DNA from: Bacteroidia bacterium
Lineage (GTDB): Bacteria; Bacteroidota; Bacteroidia; SpSt-205
Length of the DNA stretch: 60,902 nt
Direction: 5' to 3'
Assembly: GCA_025059535.1 (NCBI GenBank)
Contig: JANXCX010000003.1
Coordinates: 1-60,902 of the forward strand
Below the pieces are notes generated by a model. It had not been told where the DNA came from. It ran no database searches and saw nothing but the letters and a program-made list of their open reading frames with translations. The translations under genes and the position numbers were made by a program. Positions 15,568 to 23,568 of this stretch are shown here, piece by piece (position 1 is the first letter of the stretch; each line of letters opens with the position of its first letter).

Positions 15568-16938
15568 TCAGGGTGGGCAAAATAGACGGGTTTGCCAGTC
15601 TTCTATGGTTAGCAGGTAGAGCACAGGAGGGCCCGAAGGAAGCGGGAGAGTTAGGTGCGGTCCATAGGTGTAGCCCTCGGCCAGTAGGCGGCCTGCGGTA
15701 TCCAGTAGGCGCCAGCGGCGGCCTATATAAGGGGCTGGGAGCTCTAAATACAGACTCCCTGCAGAGCAAAAAGCTCGGGGTGTGGAATAGGAAGAGGGCG
15801 ATCTTAGGAAAGTGCTGAGGTTGAGGGTGAAAGTGGTTTCGGCGGTACATCCGCGCGCGTCCCGCACAACTACCCGGTAGGTACCCGGTCCAAGGTTAGT
15901 AGGGTTAGGGCCAGTAAAGCCATGGCTCCAGGTGTATTGATAGGGCGGCTGCCCCCCTTGGACGCTGAGGCTAATGTTGCCGCCAGTGGGATTCTCCGGA
16001 GTAGGGGGAGAAACCTGGGCAGAGAGGGAAAGGCGCAAGTACGCGCAGGTGATGAGGTAGGTTACAGAGGGCAGCCCCGCTAGCGTGTCCATAAAGCGCG
16101 TAGGACAGCTGTCCTTAAGGTAAGCCTCTAAAAAAGGCCGTAAAATCTGAAGGGTAAGAGCCTGCTGCTGGGCGCGCGTGAGCGTGACGGTGGAGCCGGC
16201 GCTATTTTCACCGAAGTCGCAGGCTGCGTCAGGATTAGCAAAGTAGCAGTGGCCCCCCCCTGTGAGGCTGACATAAGCCTTACAAGCAGCGGCGAGATTA
16301 TTATAAATAGGTAGCTGGTGCTGGCTGGGGGGCGTTACGCTATCTCCCGAACCTGCTATAATGAGGGTAGGCAGGGTTACCTGCGCAGCTGCCTGAATGG
16401 CGGAAGGGTGAGTGTTAGCGGCCGCTAAGCCTACTACGCAGTGCGCACCAGAGAAGTTAGCGGCGGCTAAGATGGCGCAGCCGCCCCCCATAGAGTGTCC
16501 CATCAGCGCAAGGCGCGGATAAATACGGCCATAAAAAGGGCTGGAAGGATTCTGCCCTTCGGCTAAAAGGCGCTCGCCTACTAATCGCAGGTCTAAAGCA
16601 AAGTCCCTATGGCTGGGAGAGAAACCGCTCTCCGTACGGGGGAGGGCCACTATATACCCCGCCGGCACCAGCTGCTCCCACAGATTCTGGTAAGCGGACC
16701 AAGGCATGAGAAATCCATGACCAATAACCACTACAGGAAAAGCGCCGGACTGAATGGGCGTATTGTCCCCACTTTGGGCGGCTGGATAGTAGATCTCGGT
16801 TTGAATTTGCCTGCCTGGCCCACCGCCCGACCCAAATCCACCGCTGCGCGTGGGATCATTAAAGACGAAGGTACGATGGCCTATTTGGGCAAAGGCGATG
16901 AAGCCTGGGAAGGAAACCAGCCTAAAAAATTGCCGCAT
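15568..16938 (-). CDS. Secreted alpha/beta hydrolase, PETase/dienelactone-hydrolase-like, with SprB-like repeat and C-terminal sorting region
   Basis: A 456-residue exported hydrolase. The signal peptide ends near residue 18 (FIAFAQ). The catalytic domain (about 45-275) has nucleophile Ser149 in LMGHSMGGGCA, Asp199 in AGSGDSVTPP and His230 in TGGGHCYF. The order SSPFYGRI / GHSMGGG / VTLPTLII / QLPIYNN / GGGH parallels bacterial polyester hydrolases, and the Asp-His spacing of 31 equals that of the Ideonella PETase. Residues 310-372 form a SprB-like repeat (GGQPPYQYTWSHG, LGPGTYRVVVRDARGCTAE), and the end resembles a type IX secretion domain although it stops in RLFCPP. Substrate is not known: a lipase, esterase or PAF-acetylhydrolase role is possible. 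Transcribed alone, divergent from the M1-barrel gene. Confidence 0.85.
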   Translation of the reverse strand: MRQFFRLVSFPGFIAFAQIGHRTFVFNDPTRSGGFGSGGGPGRQIQTEIYYPAAQSGDNTPIQSGAFPVVVIGHGFLMPWSAYQNLWEQLVPAGYIVALPRTESGFSPSHRDFALDLRLVGERLLAEGQNPSSPFYGRIYPRLALMGHSMGGGCAILAAANFSGAHCVVGLAAANTHPSAIQAAAQVTLPTLIIAGSGDSVTPPSQHQLPIYNNLAAACKAYVSLTGGGHCYFANPDAACDFGENSAGSTVTLTRAQQQALTLQILRPFLEAYLKDSCPTRFMDTLAGLPSVTYLITCAYLRLSLSAQVSPPTPENPTGGNISLSVQGGQPPYQYTWSHGFTGPNPTNLGPGTYRVVVRDARGCTAETTFTLNLSTFLRSPSSYSTPRAFCSAGSLYLELPAPYIGRRWRLLDTAGRLLAEGYTYGPHLTLPLPSGPPVLYLLTIEDWQTRLFCPP

Positions 16939-16986
16939 AGGATTTCGTCTAACAAAAAGTTCAAGTTCGATCCCTTGGCCTATATT

Positions 16987-16994
16987 TACCTTTG
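16987..16994 (+). promoter_or_regulatory. -7 promoter element for the M1-barrel gene
   Basis: TACCTTTG matches TAnnTTTG exactly and ends 6 bases before the ATG at 17001. It argues against the in-frame TTG at 16992, which lies inside the box. Confidence 0.7.
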
Positions 16995-17000
16995 GGCGGC

Positions 17001-20000
17001 ATGAGCAACGGATGGAGCTGGGTTGCTATTAGCCTGAGCTTCTGGGTCTGGGCGCAGCGGCCATACTTCCAGCAGCGCGTAGAGTACTGGATTAAGGTAC
17101 AACTGGATGCCCAGCAGCATTTTCTAAGGGGGCATATCCGCTTCGTATATCGCAATAACAGTCCTGATACCCTCCCGGGGCTTTATATCCATCTATGGCC
17201 CAATGCTTACAGTCGTCGGGGCACAGCTCTAGATAAGCAGCAGCGCGCCAGGGGCGAGAGCCGCTTCTTTTTTGCCCGTAAAAATGAGCGGGGCTACATA
17301 GACAGTTTAGACTTTCAGGTAGATGGTGTAGCAGTACGACCTCTACCGGCTTGGCGTGGGCCTAAACCGGCTGAAGGCCATCCCCCCTACCTTCTCAAAA
17401 AGGCGCCCGACGTAGTATGGCTCCCTTTTCCTAAGCCGCTTCCGCCTGGTGGGCACCTGACCGTAGAGACTCCTTTTCGGGTAAAACTTCCGCTGGTTTT
17501 CTCCCGATTGGGTCATCAAGGCGTTGAATATGCGATCACCCAGTGGTATCCTAAGCCGGCGGTGTATGATGCCCGCGGATGGCACCCGCTCCCCTACTTA
17601 GACCAAGGGGAGTTTTACAGCGAGTGGGGCCGGTATGAGGTGGAAATCACCGTGCCGCAGAATTTTGTCGTGGCGGCTTCGGGCCTTTTGCAGACGCCCG
17701 AGGAATGGCTCTGGCTGCGCCAGCGAGAGCTAGAAACCCGTCAGTGGATAGCCCAGCAGCCCGACACGCCGGCCGCTGAAGAAAAAGTGCGCCGATTTTT
17801 AATAGCGAGCTTTAGGCTTAGTGCGGGTAAAGCTACCCTTCCGCCGAATGCCCCCAGCTGGGCGCGCGACGATGCGCCTGCCCCTACCTACAAAACGCTG
17901 AGATTTACTCAGGACAGCATCCATGATTTTGCCTGGTTTGCCGATCCACGCTACGCTATACTGAGCGACAGTACCGAAATAGCCCCCGGTAGATGGGTCC
18001 GCTGCGTAGCGGTGTTTCGGCTGGAGGATTATCGGTCTTGGCAGTATGCCCCTTCTTATATCGCTGAAGCGCTGCGGTCGCTTAGTGATTGGGTCGGGCC
18101 CTATCCGTATGCGCATGCCACAGCCGTGGAAGGTCCCTTGGCCGCCGGGGGCGGGATGGAGTATCCAATGATCACGGTTATCAGTCCCATACAGGATACT
18201 AGCCAACTGCGGCGGGTGGTCGTGCATGAGGTGGGGCACAACTGGTTTCAAGGTCTGCTGGGCTCTAACGAACGGCTCCACCCTTGGCAAGATGAAGGCC
18301 TCAATAGCTATTACGAGCGGCGGATTATGCAGGGGGACCCTACCTTCATGGGGGAGAGTGAGGTAATACGGCCTATCGGTCCGGCGCGCTACACCAGCCT
18401 ACCCATAGAGATGCTCTTCTACCATCATCTCAATGCCGATGTGGCACCTGGAGCCTCCAGCTACCACTTCGGCCTTGTATCGTATGGATTAGGGGCGTAT
18501 AATAAGACAGCCTACCTTTTGCGGTCGCTGGTGCTTGCGGTAGGGGTGGAGCGGTGGGATGCCGCCATGCGTACCTATTTTCAGCGGTGGGCTTTTCGCC
18601 ATCCGTATCCCGAAGATTGGGCGGAAAGTTTGACCTCCCAAGGCCTGCCAGGCCAAGCTATGCTGCGCCTTTTGCGTACAGACCGAGAGCCTGACCTGCG
18701 CCTGCGATTTCGTCGCCTTTCCGACTCCCTCTACCAAGTACGTCTAGAGGAACCCACGCAGCTTTTGCCCCGTCCCTTTCGGGTAGAAGCCGTAGCAATA
18801 GAACGCCCAGGCTGGATAGCCGAACGCTACACGCTGCCTTTGGACAGTACGCTTGAGCTTTCCCTACCTCCTTCAACTCATCTTTTTGTAGTCAATCCCC
18901 AGCTTCTCATTTACGAGCGGCGCGTAGCGAATAATTTCTTCTACACGCGCCGCTGGCTACCCGGATGGCGGCGTCTCAAGTGGGGCATTGTGAGACCGCT
19001 GGTACCCCTTTACCTCTATCAGTACAGCTTAGGCCTACTCCCGGCTTTTGGCTACAACTATCGGGATGGCCTTATGGCAGGGGCTCTGCTGTACGGCGGG
19101 CTCTTTCCTAAGCGCACTTTGGAGTTTCACTTACTACCCTTGTACAGTTTTCTCCAGCCAACGCTGCGCGGAAGTGCGGGTCTTACGCTGCGCGCCTTTC
19201 CGGCTGATGGGCGGTTACATCTTATTGAAATGCGGCTGCGCACGTCCAATTTTGCGGGGCTGTGGCGGGTGAAAGCGGCGGTAGAAGGCTTCTTGCGGCG
19301 TAGCCCTGAGGCGCTCATAGGCTGGCGGCAGGTAGTACGCTTGCGCAGCTATCATCTCGCCTTTCAATCACCCGAAAGGCCCAGCTACACTTGGGAAAAC
19401 GGTGGGCGGCCCGCCTATGTAGCGCTGGATTGGGAAGGACGCCGGGAAGAAGCCATTACCACGCTCTTCGTGATGGGCTCCGTAGGGCACGACCTACGAG
19501 GGAGTTTTCGCACCGAAGGGGAGCTTAGGGCTTTCCACCGCTTCCGGCACTGGCATATTTGGACCCGCCTCTATGGCGGCTGGATAAGTGCCGACCGCAC
19601 GGATTACCTTCTTTTTCGACCTACGGGCTACGATCCTTTTGGCGAGTATGTATTACTGGATCGCTTCCGCGAAGGGGGCGGGGTTATCCGCCGGCAGTTT
19701 CCCGAAACGCAAGGGGGTTGGCGTGCGCCGGCCGATACCCTCCGAACCTCAGCCCTCTTAGCGGTAAATCTAGAATTTTCCTTGCCCCGCTGGCGCTCTA
19801 TTGTGCTTCGGACCGATGCGGGCTACTTGCCCCAGAGGCGCCGTACCTATTGGGGCATAAGCCTAGGGCTGCCCGTATATCGCTTTCGGGATAGAATCTT
19901 AGTCGGGGGGTACTTTCCGCTACTAGGCACAACCTTTGAGGGCGAGAGGCCAAAGACGCTCGGGGCAGTAATGGAGCGCTTCGTGTGGCAGATAGAGGTG

Positions 20001-20033
20001 CCCTTGGATCTGCGTTGGGCTATACCTTGGTAG
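17001..20033 (+). CDS. M1-family metallopeptidase fused to a probable outer-membrane beta-barrel
   Basis: A 1010-residue protein starting at ATG 17001 with signal peptide MSNGWSWVAISLSFWVWAQR. Residues about 20-290 form the beta-rich M1 N-terminal domain. The zinc site is VVVHEVGHNWFQG (His409, Glu410, His413) followed by WQDEGLNSYYERR, which supplies the third ligand. The segment AAGGGMEYPMITV is the exopeptidase GxMEN equivalent. After about residue 640 the sequence turns into alternating aromatic strands (LYLYQYSLGLLPAFGYNY, LRLRTSNFAG-like runs, SFRTEGELRAFHRFRHWHIW), ending in a strand with terminal Trp, which looks like a transmembrane barrel. I infer a surface-anchored peptidase; the barrel call rests on pattern only. 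Transcribed from its own promoter. Confidence 0.85.
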   Translation: MSNGWSWVAISLSFWVWAQRPYFQQRVEYWIKVQLDAQQHFLRGHIRFVYRNNSPDTLPGLYIHLWPNAYSRRGTALDKQQRARGESRFFFARKNERGYIDSLDFQVDGVAVRPLPAWRGPKPAEGHPPYLLKKAPDVVWLPFPKPLPPGGHLTVETPFRVKLPLVFSRLGHQGVEYAITQWYPKPAVYDARGWHPLPYLDQGEFYSEWGRYEVEITVPQNFVVAASGLLQTPEEWLWLRQRELETRQWIAQQPDTPAAEEKVRRFLIASFRLSAGKATLPPNAPSWARDDAPAPTYKTLRFTQDSIHDFAWFADPRYAILSDSTEIAPGRWVRCVAVFRLEDYRSWQYAPSYIAEALRSLSDWVGPYPYAHATAVEGPLAAGGGMEYPMITVISPIQDTSQLRRVVVHEVGHNWFQGLLGSNERLHPWQDEGLNSYYERRIMQGDPTFMGESEVIRPIGPARYTSLPIEMLFYHHLNADVAPGASSYHFGLVSYGLGAYNKTAYLLRSLVLAVGVERWDAAMRTYFQRWAFRHPYPEDWAESLTSQGLPGQAMLRLLRTDREPDLRLRFRRLSDSLYQVRLEEPTQLLPRPFRVEAVAIERPGWIAERYTLPLDSTLELSLPPSTHLFVVNPQLLIYERRVANNFFYTRRWLPGWRRLKWGIVRPLVPLYLYQYSLGLLPAFGYNYRDGLMAGALLYGGLFPKRTLEFHLLPLYSFLQPTLRGSAGLTLRAFPADGRLHLIEMRLRTSNFAGLWRVKAAVEGFLRRSPEALIGWRQVVRLRSYHLAFQSPERPSYTWENGGRPAYVALDWEGRREEAITTLFVMGSVGHDLRGSFRTEGELRAFHRFRHWHIWTRLYGGWISADRTDYLLFRPTGYDPFGEYVLLDRFREGGGVIRRQFPETQGGWRAPADTLRTSALLAVNLEFSLPRWRSIVLRTDAGYLPQRRRTYWGISLGLPVYRFRDRILVGGYFPLLGTTFEGERPKTLGAVMERFVWQIEVPLDLRWAIPW

Positions 20034-20048
20034 GGCCCGCGGACCGTT

Positions 20049-20056
20049 ATTTTTTG
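20049..20056 (+). promoter_or_regulatory. -7 promoter element for the flavin monooxygenase operon
   Basis: TATTTTTG, an exact TAnnTTTG match. It is 24 bases from the ATG at 20081, one of the few promoters here that leaves a leader, and that leader is filled by a tandem repeat. Confidence 0.6.
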
Positions 20057-20058
20057 TA

Positions 20059-20079
20059 TTTTAACCTAATTTTAACCTA
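20059..20079 (+). repeat. Tandem direct repeat in the monooxygenase leader, possible operator
   Basis: TTTTAACCTA occurs twice, at 20059-20068 and 20070-20079, one helical turn apart (11-base period), filling the space between the -7 element and the ATG. The placement over the expected transcription start suits a repressor site, but no regulator is known. Confidence 0.5.
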
Positions 20080-20080
20080 C

Positions 20081-21391
20081 ATGTACGACCTACTTATTGT
20101 AGGGGCTGGCCCTTCGGGCTTAGCCACCTTGCGCCGAGCTAAGGAAGCTGGCCTCAGTGCTCTGGCATTTGAAAAGCGCCATGATGTGGGCGGCCTCTGG
20201 CTATATGAAGACGATCCGGAAGGCCACTCCAGCGCCTACAAAACCCTCACTATGATTACCTCCAAGGCCTGTTCGCACTTTGAGGATTTTCCCTTTCCCG
20301 CTGAATGGCCCGACTACCTACCTTATTACTTAGCGCAAACTTACCTGCGACGCTACGCCGAGCATTTTGGGCTACTTAGCGCTATCCACTTTGAGGAAGC
20401 GGTAGTTTCGGCTCGTCCGACGCCGGAGGGATGGGAAGTTACTACCTCCCGAGGCGAAGCCTATTATGGCCGTTACCTCGTGGCGGCTTCAGGCCATCAC
20501 TGGAAGCCGCTCCTGCCCGAGTATCCAGGGCGCTTTACGGGTGAGACGTTCCACTCGCACGCCTACAAAAATCCCCTTCAACTGGCGGGCCGACGCGTGC
20601 TGGTGGTAGGCGCAGGCAATTCGGGGGCCGATATTGCCGTAGATGCCGTACGCGTGGCCCATTCGGTGGATATGTCCCTGCGACGCGGCTATTATATCCT
20701 ACCCAAATTCGCCTTCTTCGGGCTGCCTACCGATGAGCTGTACCGCCGTCTCTTAGCGCCTCTGCCGAAGCCCTTGCGGCGCTTCTTCTCCTATCTAACT
20801 CTACGCCTTATAGTAGGTCCGCTGCGTCGCTATGGTATGCCCGAGCCCGACCACCCGCTTTTCTACACGCATCCGCTTATGAATAGCGAGCTACTCTACC
20901 ACTTGCGTCATGGCAAGGTGCGCCTGCGGCCAGGGATTGCTCGCTTAGAGGGGAATAAAGTGTACTTCACGGACGGCTCAAGCGGGGAGTACGATACGCT
21001 AGTGTGGGCCACGGGGTATGAGGTAGATTTTCCCTACCTTCCCGCCGACCTCGTGCCTAAAGGAGAGCGAGCCCACCGCCTTTACCTCAATATCTTTCAC
21101 TTAGATGCGCCGCGCCTCTTTTTCGTGGGACTTATCCAGCCAAATGGGTGCATCTGGAACTTAGCGGAGAAGCAAGCCGCCCTCATTATGCGCTACATCC
21201 ACGGCAGCTATAAGCTCCCTGCCGATGTGGAAGCCCAAAACCAGCGCTACTGGGAGATGCATAAGCAGCGGTTTGCCAGCAGCTCCCGCCACATCTGGGA
21301 AGTAGAATGGTACGAGTATGCGGGGATTTTAGACCGCCTGATAGCTCGGCATCCGCTCCCGGTGGCCACCCCTTCTTCAGCGTATGCCTAA
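20081..21391 (+). CDS. Flavin-containing monooxygenase (class B)
   Basis: A 436-residue FAD/NADPH monooxygenase that oxygenates nucleophilic N or S atoms, or ketones if it acts as a Baeyer-Villiger type. The N-terminal FAD site is IVGAGPSGLATLRRA, the fingerprint FTGETFHSHAYKN fits FxGxxxHxxxY of true FMOs, the NADPH Rossmann is VLVVGAGNSGADIAVDA, and the ATGYEVDFPYL motif follows near residue 310. ATG 20081 is chosen over the upstream TTG at 19985 because it opens directly on the FAD motif and lies after the promoter. It overlaps the SDR gene by 8 bases, so a two-gene operon is likely. The natural substrate is unknown. Confidence 0.88.
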   Translation: MYDLLIVGAGPSGLATLRRAKEAGLSALAFEKRHDVGGLWLYEDDPEGHSSAYKTLTMITSKACSHFEDFPFPAEWPDYLPYYLAQTYLRRYAEHFGLLSAIHFEEAVVSARPTPEGWEVTTSRGEAYYGRYLVAASGHHWKPLLPEYPGRFTGETFHSHAYKNPLQLAGRRVLVVGAGNSGADIAVDAVRVAHSVDMSLRRGYYILPKFAFFGLPTDELYRRLLAPLPKPLRRFFSYLTLRLIVGPLRRYGMPEPDHPLFYTHPLMNSELLYHLRHGKVRLRPGIARLEGNKVYFTDGSSGEYDTLVWATGYEVDFPYLPADLVPKGERAHRLYLNIFHLDAPRLFFVGLIQPNGCIWNLAEKQAALIMRYIHGSYKLPADVEAQNQRYWEMHKQRFASSSRHIWEVEWYEYAGILDRLIARHPLPVATPSSAYA

Positions 21392-22196
21392 GGTACTGCT
21401 TACGGGGGCGGCTGGGGGCATCGGGGTAGCTACCGCCCGTCGCCTCTGGGAAAAAGGCTTCCAACTCGTACTTACCGATCTGAGCCTAGGTACCCTTGAG
21501 CGAGCCTTTCCTGAGGTGCCTTCTGGCTCAAGTCGGGAACTTCTAGATGTACAAAGTCTTGAAAATTGGCAGGAAATAGCTGAGCGCCACCCTGATACCG
21601 AAATCGTTATTCAGCTGGCAGGAGTGATGCGGGTGGGAAAGTTCATAGAGCAGCCCTTAGACGTTTGGCATCTCCAGCAAGGGGTTAATCTTACGGGTCT
21701 GGTGTATGGGGCATGGGTATTTGGGCGGCGGTTTGCGGAGCGAGGGCATGGACACCTCATCCATGTGGCTTCGCTGGCCGGGATAGCCCCCGTGCCAGGG
21801 ATTACGGCCTACACCGCTACTAAATTTGGCGTGCGAGGGTTCAGCTTAGCGCTGGATTTAGAGCTGCGGCCTCACGGGGTGCCCGTAACGGTTATTTGCC
21901 CAGGTCCTGTGGCTACCCCGCTTATCTGGAATGAACTCCCCAAACCAGAGAGCGTTTATACCCTTGCGGCGGGAGGGCTTCTAAAGCCGGAAACGGTGGC
22001 GCGGGCCATTGAGCGGGCTATTCGGTATCGTCCGCGCGAGATCGCTTTACCTGCCTATAAGGCATGGGCGGCTCGGCTGGTGGGGGCTTTTCCCCGCCTC
22101 CTTCCTTGGGCTGTGCGGCTCTTTACAAAAGGTGCTGCCCGGCGCCGGGCTAAATTCCTCCGGGCTCACCCTATGCCGTCCCCGTCCATGACCTAA
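21384..22196 (+). CDS. Short-chain dehydrogenase/reductase (SDR)
   Basis: A 270-residue classical SDR with the cofactor motif LLTGAAGGIGVATARRL, an Asp after the second strand (VLTDLS, suggesting NAD preference), AGVMRVG, the catalytic serine in IHVASLAGIAP and the YTATKFGVRGFS (YxxxK) site. It starts 8 bases inside the end of the monooxygenase gene, which suggests that the two act on the same compound, for example alcohol/ketone conversion before or after oxygenation; this is inference only. The 3' end runs 26 bases into the oppositely oriented phosphoglucosamine mutase gene. Confidence 0.88.
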   Translation: MPKVLLTGAAGGIGVATARRLWEKGFQLVLTDLSLGTLERAFPEVPSGSSRELLDVQSLENWQEIAERHPDTEIVIQLAGVMRVGKFIEQPLDVWHLQQGVNLTGLVYGAWVFGRRFAERGHGHLIHVASLAGIAPVPGITAYTATKFGVRGFSLALDLELRPHGVPVTVICPGPVATPLIWNELPKPESVYTLAAGGLLKPETVARAIERAIRYRPREIALPAYKAWAARLVGAFPRLLPWAVRLFTKGAARRRAKFLRAHPMPSPSMT

Positions 22197-23550
22197 GGCG
22201 CTCCATCCATTCGGCGGCCAAGGCCTCTGCTTCCTCCACGGTAGGGGCCTCTACAATAAGTCGCAGCAGCGGCTCAGTGCCCGAAGGACGAATATGAATC
22301 CACCTATTTTTCCAGCTTACCTTGCATCCATCCTCCCAATTCAGCTCGCCGCCGCCCGCATACGCCTGTACCTTTTCCCAAAAGTCCTGGGGTAGGGTCC
22401 CAGAAAGAGGTAGACGCGCTTTTATCATGTGGAACTTAGGGTAGCGATTCCGAAGTGCCTGCATATCTCCGCCGAAGCGGCACAGGTGCGATAGGAAAAG
22501 CGCTACGCCTACAAGCGCATCGCGGCCATAATGCAAAGCTGGCCAGATAATCCCGCCGTTCCCTTCGCCGCCTATGACGGCGCCTACGGCGCGCATTTTT
22601 TGTACTACGTGGTACTCGCCTACAGGGCTTTCGTAGAAGGGGGCATTATGCTGCGCGGCTACCCAGCGTACGGCGGCCGTAGTGGAGAGATTCGCTACTA
22701 CAGGCCCAGGCTGATGGCCCAGCACATAGTCGGCTACGGCCACCAGCGTGTATTCTTCTCCGAATGGCGTTCCATCAGGCATAAGGAAAGCCACGCGATC
22801 CCCATCAGGGTCCGTGGCTATCCCTAAATGAGCCCCCTTTTGACGTACTTCTTGTGCCAGCTGCGTAAGATTCTCAGGGAGTGGCTCGGGTGGGTGGGCA
22901 AAGCGCCCATCAGGAGTGCCATTGAGCACGGTAATTTTGGCGACGCCCAGGGCCTCCAGAAGGAGGGGTAAAGCGATGGCACCGCCGCTATTGATGCCGT
23001 CCACTACCACTTGCAACCCACACTGGGCGATACGACGCCGCTCCACTAAAGGGTGCTGCAGAAGCCGCTCTACATGATAGGCTAAAAGAGAAGGGGGTTC
23101 TTCTGGTGGCGGAGGCGCATCCGTTGCGGGAAATCGGAGTTTGGCGCGATGGGTGGCGATTTCCTGAAGGGTCTCGGGGGGGAGGAATTCGCCCCTTTCA
23201 TCCAGAAACTTGAGGGCGTTCCAGCCAGCGGGGTTGTGTGAGGCGGTAATCATGAGAGCGCCGGCAGCCCCTAAAAAGGGAACGCCCATAGCTAGGGTAG
23301 GGGTAGTTACGAGCCCTGCCTCCCATACTTTGTGGCCGAGGGCGCGTAGAGTATGAATGGCTATCGGCTGAAGCACTGAGCCGCTGGGGCGGCTATCCCG
23401 GCCTACTAGTACGGCCGTCGGGCCATACCTTTCCCGTAGCCATTGCCCCCAGGCCCCTACCCACTGGACTACTTCTAAAGGCGTAAGGTTTTCGCCCGGA
23501 GAGCCTTCTACGGTGCCTCTTAGGCCGGAAGCGGATAGGATAAGGGGCAT
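22171..23550 (-). CDS. glmM: Phosphoglucosamine mutase (GlmM-like phosphohexomutase)
   Basis: An alpha-D-phosphohexomutase of 459 residues. The order is N-terminal LSASGLRGTVEG, active-site phosphoserine in MITASHNPAGWN, the metal loop TDPDGDRVAF, the sugar loop GGEGNGGIIWP and the phosphate loop IHIRPSGTEPLLRL. The ASGLRGT start and GEGNGG loop match GlmM proteins of Bacteroidota, which interconvert glucosamine 6- and 1-phosphate on the way to UDP-GlcNAc. A phosphomannomutase activity is the main alternative. It starts 18 bases after the M23 stop on the same strand and has its own near-consensus -7 element. The tail overlaps the SDR gene by 26 bases. Confidence 0.87.
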   Translation of the reverse strand: MPLILSASGLRGTVEGSPGENLTPLEVVQWVGAWGQWLRERYGPTAVLVGRDSRPSGSVLQPIAIHTLRALGHKVWEAGLVTTPTLAMGVPFLGAAGALMITASHNPAGWNALKFLDERGEFLPPETLQEIATHRAKLRFPATDAPPPPEEPPSLLAYHVERLLQHPLVERRRIAQCGLQVVVDGINSGGAIALPLLLEALGVAKITVLNGTPDGRFAHPPEPLPENLTQLAQEVRQKGAHLGIATDPDGDRVAFLMPDGTPFGEEYTLVAVADYVLGHQPGPVVANLSTTAAVRWVAAQHNAPFYESPVGEYHVVQKMRAVGAVIGGEGNGGIIWPALHYGRDALVGVALFLSHLCRFGGDMQALRNRYPKFHMIKARLPLSGTLPQDFWEKVQAYAGGGELNWEDGCKVSWKNRWIHIRPSGTEPLLRLIVEAPTVEEAEALAAEWMERLRSWTGTA

Positions 23551-23554
23551 AGGG

Positions 23555-23562
23555 CGAAGTTA
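23555..23562 (-). promoter_or_regulatory. Near-consensus -7 promoter element for glmM
   Basis: The minus strand reads TAACTTCG, which matches TAnnTTTG at all but one fixed base. It ends 4 bases before the ATG, the same spacing as the perfect examples in this window. Confidence 0.4.
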
Positions 23563-23568
23563 GCGGCC

